This document shows, in pieces, positions 1 to 5,772 of a stretch of DNA of 12,185 nucleotides. The stretch comes from Chthoniobacterales bacterium. Its GTDB lineage: Bacteria; Verrucomicrobiota; Verrucomicrobiia; Chthoniobacterales; JACTMZ01. The DNA lies in assembly GCA_017853515.1 (NCBI GenBank), contig JAFMJK010000046.1, positions 1-12,185 of the forward strand, given 5' to 3'. Made by a program: the position numbers and the translations under genes. The stretch's first letter is position 1; each line of letters begins with the position of its first letter. The notes beneath the pieces were generated by a model. That model was not told the DNA's origin. It did no database searches and saw only the letters and a program-made list of their open reading frames with translations.

Positions 1-572
1 ATGACTTCGCCGAGGTTGTGCGGCGGCATGTTGGTCGCCATGCCGACGGCGATGCCGGTGCCGCCGTTGACGAGAAGATTGGGGAAAGCGGCGGGGAAAA
101 CGACCGGTTCAGTCAGGCGCTCGTCGTAGTTGGGAACGAAATCGACGGTCGATTTGTCCATGTCGGCCATGAGGGCCGTGCCGAGATGGGTGAGACGCGC
201 CTCGGTATAACGCATGGCCGCCGGCGGATCGCCTTCGACCGAGCCGAAGTTGCCTTGGCCGTCGACGAGAGTTTCTCGCATCGCCCAGCTTTGCGCCATG
301 TGGACGAGGGTCGGGTAGATGACAGCTTCGCCGTGCGGATGGTAGTTGCCGCTGGTGTCACCGCAAATTTTCGCGCACTTGATTTGCTGGCGTCCGGGAA
401 AAAGCCGCAGATCGTGCATCGCGTAGAGGATGCGGCGTTGGGCGGGCTTGAGTCCGTCGCGCGCATCGGGCAGCGCGCGCGAAATGATGACGGACATGGA
501 GTAGTCGAGGAAGGAGCGTGACATCTCCTCCGCGACATCGATTGGTTCGACTTTTTCGTTCTGTGTATACAC
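1..572 (-). CDS. gyrA: DNA gyrase subunit A, N-terminal part (partial, runs off left edge)
   Basis: This is the breakage-reunion subunit of DNA gyrase, a type IIA topoisomerase that negatively supercoils DNA with GyrB. The visible 190 codons cover the start of the winged-helix/tower domain: YSMSVIISRALPDARDGLKP near residues 24-43, GDTSGNYHPHGEAVIYP at 71-87, LVDGQGNFGS at 102-111, and the catalytic pair R121-Y122 in AAMRYTEARL. Residue numbers happen to match E. coli GyrA. The reading frame is open to the left edge. I chose the GTG at 570-572 because the conserved N-terminus (YTQNEKVEPIDVAEEMSRSFLDY) begins directly after it. The first in-frame ATG (codon 17) would remove conserved residues, and its GAGGAG touches the ATG with no spacing. 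No Shine-Dalgarno is seen before the GTG. At the quinolone positions it has Ala83 and Pro87 in place of Ser and Asp. A ParC-like or second GyrA paralog of the PVC type is the alternative name. Confidence 0.93.
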   Translation of the reverse strand, partial: MYTQNEKVEPIDVAEEMSRSFLDYSMSVIISRALPDARDGLKPAQRRILYAMHDLRLFPGRQQIKCAKICGDTSGNYHPHGEAVIYPTLVHMAQSWAMRETLVDGQGNFGSVEGDPPAAMRYTEARLTHLGTALMADMDKSTVDFVPNYDERLTEPVVFPAAFPNLLVNGGTGIAVGMATNMPPHNLGEV

Positions 573-1042
573 GGAGACTGCTTGTTTTTCGGCGCGCGCG
601 CGGCGCGTCCGGGGTAAGGCGAAAGTGTGTCTTTTTGCGCGCCTTTGCGCCAGCGCAAATCGTGATCGGAGAAAGTGAAAAGTTACGCGTAAAATCTGAC
701 GGGTTTCGCGGTGCCCGGCCGGATGTGCTTCGGCGGATCTGATGTTCGTGCGCGGTGACTTTATGCCGCGGGGGCCGAGTTTTTCCGGACTTCGGCAGGG
801 CGAAAAAGGGCGGTGAACAAGTCAGCGGCCGTCAATCCTTCATCAGGAGGGAGTCCATCATCTTGTTCAAGGGCGCTTCATAAAGTGTTGCTCAGAAGTA
901 GATTAGGAATAACAAGGATTATCCAGAGGACGGCTCTCTCGGATTCCTTGCGCCTTCTTTGACGGAACCAAGAGCGGACCAATAGTTGAAAGGGGCCGCA
1001 AGCCGACGAAGTCCCGACGTAAGTCCCCAGATGATTCCCGAG
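573..1042. other. 470-bp intergenic stretch, no supported gene
   Basis: This gap lies between the gyrA start and the 3' end of the hydrolase gene. It should hold the gyrA promoter, read leftwards, but I cannot point to convincing -35/-10 boxes. Visible structure: an alternating CG run around 591-607, a 7-bp inverted repeat at 644-659, an AT-richer stretch around 875-925 that stands out from the GC-rich surroundings, and two near-identical 11-12 nt direct units at 1005-1015 and 1016-1027 (GACGAAGTCCC, GACGTAAGTCCC). Short open frames on both strands here give low-complexity, Arg/Ser-rich translations with no recognisable family, so I treat it as non-coding. No stem followed by a T-run is seen that would terminate the hydrolase transcript. 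Confidence 0.6.
644..659. promoter_or_regulatory. Inverted repeat TTTGCGC-CA-GCGCAAA upstream of gyrA
   Basis: This is a perfect 7-bp inverted repeat with a 2-bp spacer, centred about 80 bp upstream of the gyrA GTG. A further half-site TTTGCGC lies at 634-640. The near-palindromic 16-mer with a nearby extra half-site looks like an operator for a dimeric regulator. It could also be a small hairpin in the gyrA leader, or chance in GC-rich DNA. No regulator is identified. Confidence 0.3.
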
Positions 1043-1645
1043 TCAACGTTGTGCGGGAAAATTCTCCTCCATCCATCCGGCCGCCTTCTTGAAATCGGCC
1101 GGGCCGAGGCTGTGGCCCGTGTCGTGCCAGGCGAGAGTGACCTCCGCGCCGGCGTTGAGGAGCAGCGCAGCAAGGCGCTGGGGCTGGTCGGCCGACATCA
1201 TCTCATCGTGGCGTCCGGCGATGATCAGCACCGGCAGGCCGGCGAGGTCCGGCGGATGCGGCGGGTCGAGTGGAACCATCGCGCGCAGAAGGATGGCGCC
1301 GGAGAGGACGCCGGGACGGAGCAAAAGCATGGAGGCGGCGATGTTGGCGCCGTTGGAGTATCCGACGGCGATGATCCGCCGAAGATGATGGCGCTCAGCT
1401 TGGTCTTCGACGAAATCGGCCAGCTGATGCGTGCGTTTGACCAGATCGACTTCATCGAACACTCCGGGTGCCAGTCGGCGGAAGAAGCGGAGTTGTCCGT
1501 TTTCATCCACTTCACCTCGCGGGCTGAGCAGCGCGGCCCCCGGGCGGATCAGTTTTCCCAGCGGCACCAGATCGTTTTCGTTGCCGCCCGTGCCGTGGAG
1601 GAGCAGCAAGGCGGGTGAGGTGCCGGGTTGGAAGACGAAGTGCAT
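1043..1645 (-). CDS. Alpha/beta hydrolase, phospholipase/carboxylesterase family
   Basis: This is a 200-residue serine hydrolase of the abhydrolase_2 type (phospholipase/carboxylesterase, MhqD/YpfH-like). The full catalytic set is visible: oxyanion-loop HGTGGNE at residues 17-23, nucleophile Ser97 in GYSNG (95-99), Asp147 in AGRHDEM, and His178 in DTGHSLG. Length is normal for this family and there is no signal peptide, so it is probably a cytoplasmic carboxylesterase. Relatives act on small esters or hydroquinone-type compounds, but the substrate cannot be read here. The ATG at 1643-1645 gives the expected N-terminus (MHFVFQPGT). Only 2 nt upstream of it the repeat element at 1648-1815 begins, so no Shine-Dalgarno remains visible and the whole leader is repeat-derived. 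It lies downstream of dxs on the same strand; co-transcription through the 178-nt spacer is possible but not shown. Confidence 0.88.
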   Translation of the reverse strand: MHFVFQPGTSPALLLLHGTGGNENDLVPLGKLIRPGAALLSPRGEVDENGQLRFFRRLAPGVFDEVDLVKRTHQLADFVEDQAERHHLRRIIAVGYSNGANIAASMLLLRPGVLSGAILLRAMVPLDPPHPPDLAGLPVLIIAGRHDEMMSADQPQRLAALLLNAGAEVTLAWHDTGHSLGPADFKKAAGWMEENFPAQR

Positions 1646-1673
1646 GAAGTGTTCAGTTTTCAGTGTTCAGCAT

Positions 1674-1721
1674 TTGGTGAGTTGGTGGGGAAGATTGGTG
1701 AGATGGTGTTTCGTTGGTGAG
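1674..1721 (+). repeat. Three spaced copies of TTGGTGAG
   Basis: The octamer TTGGTGAG occurs at 1674-1681, 1695-1702 and 1714-1721, with GTTGGTGG and GATGGTGT variants between. The spacing of 21 and 19 nt is close to two helical turns. It lies inside repeat copy A. It may be a degenerate tandem repeat; a multi-site protein-binding array is a less likely alternative. Confidence 0.55.
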
Positions 1722-1749
1722 AAGCTCGTTCGTGGTCCGGAGCTGGCGC

Positions 1750-1768
1750 CGGCGGTCATAGACCGCCG
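1750..1768. repeat. Perfect 8-bp hairpin CGGCGGTC-ATA-GACCGCCG
   Basis: This is an 8-bp GC-rich inverted repeat with a 3-nt ATA loop, followed by CTACAAGCG. It lies inside copy A, 55 bp downstream of the dxs stop. It could act as a stem in the 3' end of the dxs transcript or be a REP-type palindrome. No T-run follows on either strand, so it is not a standard intrinsic terminator. Confidence 0.55.
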
Positions 1769-1823
1769 CTACAAGCGTTGGTCGGCTGAAAACTGTGAAC
1801 TGAACACTGAACACTCCGCCGCC

Positions 1824-3740
1824 TTATGCTGCGGGGCTGCTCTTGGAAACAGCGGGTTCGACTTTCAACTCGGCGAGAATTTTTTTCACGGCGGCGGCGG
1901 CGGTGAGTCCGTGTTTCTCGCGCAATACCGGAACGCTGCCGTGTTCGACAAATTCGTCCGGCCAGCCGATGCGGACGACCGGCGTGGTGATGCGGGCGTC
2001 GGAGAGGGCCTCGATCACGGCCGCGCCGTAGCCGTTGTGCAGGACATGGTCCTCGAAGGTGCAGACGACTTCGGCTCCGCGGGCGAAAAATTCCAGCGTC
2101 TGCGTGTCGAGCGGTTTGATCCAGCGCGCGTTGATCACGGCGGCGTCGATACCCTGGGCGGCCAGAAGTTCGGCCGTCTCCTCGGCCATCCCGACCATGT
2201 TGCCCAGTCCGAGGAGCAGCACGCGGCGTCCGTGGCGCAAAACCTCGCTCTGTCCGATTTCGAGTATCTGCGGATGCTCCTTCGGCTTGGCCCCGGTGCC
2301 CGCACCGCGCGGATAGCGGATGGCGATCGGGCCCTTGTGGTAATTCGCCATGGTCCAGAGCATGTCGGCGAACTCTTCTTCGTCCTTCGGTTGCATGAAG
2401 ACGAAGTTCGGCACATGCCGGAGATAGCCGATGTCGAAAAGGCCGTGGTGGGTAGGGCCGTCGTCGCCGCTCAGTCCGGCGCGGTCCATGCAGAGTGCGA
2501 CATTGAGGTTCTGCAGCGCGATGTCGTGGATGAGCATGTCATAAGCGCGCTGCATGAACGTGCTGTAAATGGTGAGGAAGGGTTTGAATCCCTGCGTGGC
2601 CAGACCGCAGGCGAAGAGGGCGGCGTGTTCCTCGGCGATGCCGACGTCGTAGTAGCGGCCGGGGTGGCGTTTTTCGAAAATGCTCAGGCCGGTGCCGCCG
2701 GCCATGGCCGCGGTGATGGCGACAACGCGGTTGTTGTGGTCGGCGTAGTCGGAGAGTTTTGTTCCGAAAATCTGCGAATAAGTGGGCGTCGTGGCGGGTT
2801 CGGTCTCGCCGGTGTCGGGCTTGAATTTTCCGAGGCCGTGGAATTTGTCCGGTTGCTGCAGGGCGGGTGCATAGCCTTTGCCCTTGGTGGTGTGGATGTG
2901 GAGGATGACCGGTTCGTTCTGTGTCTTGAGGAATTCGAAAGTGCGCGCGAGCAGCGCGGTGTCGTGTCCGTCGATCGGGCCGTAGTAGCGGAAACCCAAG
3001 TCCTCGAAAATGACGCTGGGCAGGAGCATGTGCTTCACGCCGGTTTCGACTTTGTGCGCCAGGGCGAGGGCGCCTTTGCCGCCGACCGCCTCGATGAATT
3101 TGGCTGCCTGCTCGTGGAGGTGCGCGTAAGCGGGGTTGGTCGTGATTTTGCTGAGGTAGCTGGCGACTGCGCCGACGTTTTTCGAGATGGACCACTCGTT
3201 GTCGTTGAGAACGACGATGAAGCGCTTGGTTGTCTCGGAGACGTTGTTGAGCGCTTCGAAGCTGACGCCGCAGGTGAAGGCGGCATCGCCCGCCACGACA
3301 ACAACGTGGTCGTCCGATCCGCGCAGGTCGCGCGCCGCAGCCATGCCGAGTCCGGCGGAGAGGGCCGTGCCGGCGTGTCCCGCGCCGTAGCAGTCGTGCT
3401 CGCTTTCGCTGCGCAAAAGAAAACCGTTCAGCCCCTGGTATTGACGGATGCTGTCGATCTGCCCGGCGCGGCCGGTGAGCATCTTGTGGACGTAGCCCTG
3501 ATGGCTCACGTCGAAGAGGATTTTGTCCTTGGGCGAATCGAAGGCGCGATGCAGCGCGATGGTCAGTTCGACCACGCCGAGGTTGGGTCCGAGGTGGCCG
3601 CCGGTTTTGGAAACGGCGCGGACGAGTTCGTCGCGAATTTCCTGCGCGAGGGCCGGCAGATCCGACTCGGGGAGAGTCCGGACATCGGACGGCCCTTTGA
3701 TCGACGGCAGCAGCCGCGGCTCAGGCTTCTTCGCGCTCAT
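1824..3740 (-). CDS. dxs: 1-deoxy-D-xylulose-5-phosphate synthase
   Basis: The product is a 638-residue thiamine-diphosphate enzyme that condenses pyruvate and glyceraldehyde 3-phosphate, the entry step of the MEP isoprenoid pathway (also a precursor for thiamine and pyridoxal). The transketolase-like order is intact: His49 in TGGHLGPNLG, His80 in DVSHQGYVHK, the diphosphate/metal motif GDAAFTCG at 151-158 with Asn181 in LNDNEWSIS, YYGPIDGHD near 252-260, catalytic Glu370 in DVGIAEEHA, Arg420 in DRAGLSGDDGPTHHG, and RYPRGAGTG near 475-483. Several signatures differ from textbook DXS: Ser79 for Gly, Ala153 for Gly in GDG, and GHAGT for GHSST at 121-125. The ATG at 3738-3740 is preceded by GGAGG at ideal spacing. 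Its start overlaps xseB by 20 nt, so it is probably the last gene of the regulator/GT-C/xseB operon. Length matches the family. Confidence 0.94.
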   Translation of the reverse strand: MSAKKPEPRLLPSIKGPSDVRTLPESDLPALAQEIRDELVRAVSKTGGHLGPNLGVVELTIALHRAFDSPKDKILFDVSHQGYVHKMLTGRAGQIDSIRQYQGLNGFLLRSESEHDCYGAGHAGTALSAGLGMAAARDLRGSDDHVVVVAGDAAFTCGVSFEALNNVSETTKRFIVVLNDNEWSISKNVGAVASYLSKITTNPAYAHLHEQAAKFIEAVGGKGALALAHKVETGVKHMLLPSVIFEDLGFRYYGPIDGHDTALLARTFEFLKTQNEPVILHIHTTKGKGYAPALQQPDKFHGLGKFKPDTGETEPATTPTYSQIFGTKLSDYADHNNRVVAITAAMAGGTGLSIFEKRHPGRYYDVGIAEEHAALFACGLATQGFKPFLTIYSTFMQRAYDMLIHDIALQNLNVALCMDRAGLSGDDGPTHHGLFDIGYLRHVPNFVFMQPKDEEEFADMLWTMANYHKGPIAIRYPRGAGTGAKPKEHPQILEIGQSEVLRHGRRVLLLGLGNMVGMAEETAELLAAQGIDAAVINARWIKPLDTQTLEFFARGAEVVCTFEDHVLHNGYGAAVIEALSDARITTPVVRIGWPDEFVEHGSVPVLREKHGLTAAAAVKKILAELKVEPAVSKSSPAA

Positions 3741-3972
3741 CGAATTCCTCCAGTGTCGCTCCGCCGCCGGCCTTCCTGGCGATGAGGCGGACTTTTTGTT
3801 CGGCTGACTCCAATGTTTCCCCGCAGGCGCGGGCCAGTGCCACGCCTTCCTCGTAAAGCGAGATCATCTTGTCCAAGGGAAGTTTGTCTTCTTCGAGTTG
3901 TCCCACGATTTCGTCGAGCCGTTTCATGGACTCCTCGAAGCTGCGGGCTTCTTCCTTTTTCGCTTTGGACAT
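3721..3972 (-). CDS. xseB: Exodeoxyribonuclease VII small subunit
   Basis: The product is 83 residues, the normal size for XseB, the small helical subunit of exonuclease VII. With XseA this enzyme degrades single-stranded DNA to short oligonucleotides in the cytoplasm. The family signature is clear: SFEESMKRLDEIVGQLEEDKLPLDKMISLYEEG at residues 11-43, followed by a second amphipathic helix (ALARACGETLESAEQKVRLI, 45-64) and a degenerate acidic tail. The ATG at 3970-3972 comes 2 nt after the stop of the upstream membrane-protein gene, and its 3' end overlaps the dxs start by 20 nt, which suggests translational coupling. The upstream GAGA is only a weak ribosome binding site. An xseA gene is not in the window. 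Adjacency of xseB to isoprenoid genes is a recurring arrangement in bacteria. Confidence 0.93.
   Translation of the reverse strand: MSKAKKEEARSFEESMKRLDEIVGQLEEDKLPLDKMISLYEEGVALARACGETLESAEQKVRLIARKAGGGATLEEFDEREEA
3747..3751 (-). promoter_or_regulatory. Ribosome binding site GGAGG for dxs
   Basis: A full GGAGG lies 6 nt before the dxs ATG, inside the xseB coding sequence. It fixes the dxs start at 3740 and is one of the few strong Shine-Dalgarno sequences in the window. Confidence 0.8.
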
Positions 3973-3974
3973 GG

Positions 3975-5717
3975 TCAGAGATTCTCGCGGGTGGTCCAGC
4001 GGTCCATATCGGAGTAGAAAATGCACTCGCCGCCGATCGGCAGGTCGATTTTTTCCTTGAGCGGGAATCCGCTGTAAAAACGGTCCAGCTCGGGGCGCCG
4101 CAGGATGTAGTTGCCCCAGGCGGCGTATTCGCCGCGGGCGATCTGCGAGAGGAAGGGACGGTTTCCGGACACCGGAGTAAGATAAAGTCCGTTGATGGGG
4201 CCGCCCAGAGTTTTGTAGTCGTGCAAACTGATAAACTGCTCGACGGTCGACGGGAGGAGCAAGGAGACCCGCCCTCCATACCACGCAGTGGCCCAGGGCA
4301 TGTCCGAGCAGATGACTTCCCCGGGTTTCATCCATTGGCAGACGGCGTTGATGAAGGGCGGAACGTAGGGAGGCCAGTTGACTTTCTGCGCGGGGGCGGT
4401 GAGCAGGTTGACCGCCATGGGCAGGGCGGTGACGGCGCAGATGGCGCCGAGGAACGCGTTGCGCGCGGGTTCGTAGCGGATTTCCATGCGTTTCCAGAGA
4501 ACGAGTAAAAAAGCGAGCCCGTAGGCGGCAAACACCGGGACGAAGAGCATGTGAAGCTGGTTGGCCGAGACGGCTCCCTGCGGTGCGAAGAGGGCCATGC
4601 CTGCCGCGGCCCCGATCCACATGAGCATGACGCACCACCGCAGCATGTTGGTCTCCTTGCGGCGGAAGACGTGGAGCAGCGCGAAAAAGAATGCCGCCGC
4701 GGCCACGTTGAAGCCGAGGAAAGTGAAGAGGCTTTCGAATTGCCCGGTGAGGCCTCCGCGCAGCTTGGCCCGCACCGCCCCGAAAGCCGACATGTCCGGC
4801 TGCAGGTTGCGCATGAAGGCCGACTCCGAGCCGGTCGTGCCGTCGAGGATGGCGAAGATGCCCAAGCCGAGGGGATTTCCGCAGACCAAGTAGTTGCGGA
4901 CCAGCCATGGCGACACGACGAGGAGGAAAACGAAAAACACAAGCAAAGCACTCACGCTGCGCGGCCGGAACCACACGGCGGTGAAAACAAGGAACCCCGC
5001 GAAGATCCACGCCACGACAGGGTGGGCGAGGGCGGCGAACCCGAGGAACAGAGCCGCGGCGGAGAGCAGCAGGAGCATCGGGCCGGTTCGCCCCGACTCG
5101 CGCGCGACGAGCGCCCGATGAATGAAGAGAAGCGAAGCTGTGAAAAGCAAAAGCACGGCGTTCTGCGGCAGGCCCGAGACCGAGAAACGCCACATCATGT
5201 CGGTGAGCAGGACCAGCGAGGTCGTCAGCCAGGCGATTTTCCGGTCGAAGATTTCGCGGACGAGAAAGAACGCCACGAAGACCGCGGCGAGGAACATGAG
5301 CATCCCGCCCGCCGCGACGACCCGGTCGGCAAAGTAGACCACGTCGGATGGTTCCATGGGCCACCAGCGTTTGACCGGGCGAAGCAGGGCGGCGTTGATC
5401 GCGGGATTGAGCGGAAAATTGTAGGTGTCCGGGAAAAACCCCGACGGCAGCGATCCGCGGCCATTGATGAATTGCCACATGGCCATCGGGCGGATGTAGA
5501 GCGTCGAATATCCGGCCCCCGCCGCGATCTGCCGGCCCACTTGCGCTTGGTCCATGGCCGTCTCGCTGTCCAAGCCGCGGAAATTCAAAATCAGGTAGAG
5601 CGCGGCCAGGCCTGCCACCGCCGCAAAGAACGCGGCGCGCAGGACCCAGAGTTTGAGCGGGCCCATTTCAATCTGGTGCAACAGCGCTTGGACCTGGACG
5701 TCTTCTTTGCTCGGCAT
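3975..5717 (-). CDS. GT-C-like polytopic membrane protein (tandem paralog 1)
   Basis: This is a 580-residue multi-spanning inner-membrane protein. The first hydrophobic segment is at about residues 22-46, then comes an extracytoplasmic loop, then a series of hydrophobic segments from about 130 to 440, and a soluble C-terminal domain of about 140 residues. The first loop carries ETAMDQAQVGRQIAAGAGY (52-70), an acidic motif placed where GT-C glycosyltransferases (ArnT/PMT type) have their catalytic Asp/Glu. The C-terminal part has NWPPY (447-451) and SDMPWATAWY (471-480), both repeated almost exactly in the next gene upstream. I infer transfer of a polyprenyl-phosphate-linked sugar outside the membrane, but cannot name donor or acceptor. 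The ATG at 5717 lacks a strong ribosome binding site. A 55-nt gap from paralog 2 contains a small imperfect hairpin (5739-5755). The 3' end is 2 nt from xseB. Confidence 0.8.
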   Translation of the reverse strand: MPSKEDVQVQALLHQIEMGPLKLWVLRAAFFAAVAGLAALYLILNFRGLDSETAMDQAQVGRQIAAGAGYSTLYIRPMAMWQFINGRGSLPSGFFPDTYNFPLNPAINAALLRPVKRWWPMEPSDVVYFADRVVAAGGMLMFLAAVFVAFFLVREIFDRKIAWLTTSLVLLTDMMWRFSVSGLPQNAVLLLFTASLLFIHRALVARESGRTGPMLLLLSAAALFLGFAALAHPVVAWIFAGFLVFTAVWFRPRSVSALLVFFVFLLVVSPWLVRNYLVCGNPLGLGIFAILDGTTGSESAFMRNLQPDMSAFGAVRAKLRGGLTGQFESLFTFLGFNVAAAAFFFALLHVFRRKETNMLRWCVMLMWIGAAAGMALFAPQGAVSANQLHMLFVPVFAAYGLAFLLVLWKRMEIRYEPARNAFLGAICAVTALPMAVNLLTAPAQKVNWPPYVPPFINAVCQWMKPGEVICSDMPWATAWYGGRVSLLLPSTVEQFISLHDYKTLGGPINGLYLTPVSGNRPFLSQIARGEYAAWGNYILRRPELDRFYSGFPLKEKIDLPIGGECIFYSDMDRWTTRENL

Positions 5718-5772
5718 GGCGGTCGGTCCGTCTTCTATGCGCGGGTTTCCCGTGCGTCGACTCTGAACGTCG

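Larger units (their letters stand above)
1648..1815. repeat. Composite intergenic inverted-repeat element, copy A
   Basis: The left arm at 1648-1670 is built from AGTGTTCAG and TTTTCAG words. The right arm at 1786-1815 is its approximate inverse (CTGAAAACTG, then two TGAACACT units). The exact 10-bp inverted core is CAGTTTTCAG at 1654-1663 and CTGAAAACTG at 1786-1795. Between the arms lie three TTGGTGAG words and a perfect 8-bp hairpin. The element fills the space between the dxs stop (8 nt away) and the hydrolase start codon (2 nt away). A 23-nt part of the right arm (1786-1808) matches 9643-9665 with a single difference. It could be a REP/MITE-like dispersed repeat; mobility is not shown. 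Confidence 0.75.

Noticed and set aside
518..742. Short plus-strand open frame in the gyrA upstream gap
   Set aside because: Arg-rich, no motif, and overlaps the gyrA start and the palindrome region.
573..1042. tRNA or other known RNA gene in the long gap
   Set aside because: No cloverleaf-compatible arms, no T-loop GTTCRANNC block and no recognisable RNA family sequence was found on reading both strands.
919..1173. 84-codon minus-strand open frame overlapping the hydrolase 3' end
   Set aside because: Mostly out of frame within the hydrolase gene; the non-overlapping tail has no recognisable family.
1674..1721. Three regularly spaced octamers as a possible CRISPR or iteron array
   Set aside because: Units are only 8 bp, degenerate between copies, with no spacers of CRISPR size and no cas or rep gene nearby.
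1431..3785. 784-codon open frame on the plus strand opposite dxs
   Set aside because: It lies antisense to a clear dxs gene; its translation is low-complexity Val/Ala/Asp-rich with no family motif. Long antisense frames are expected in GC-rich coding DNA.
3721..5478. 585-codon minus-strand frame ending in XseB, suggesting a fusion
   Set aside because: Only the last 83 codons are XseB-like. The upstream part is an out-of-frame reading of the membrane-protein gene, and xseB has its own ATG.
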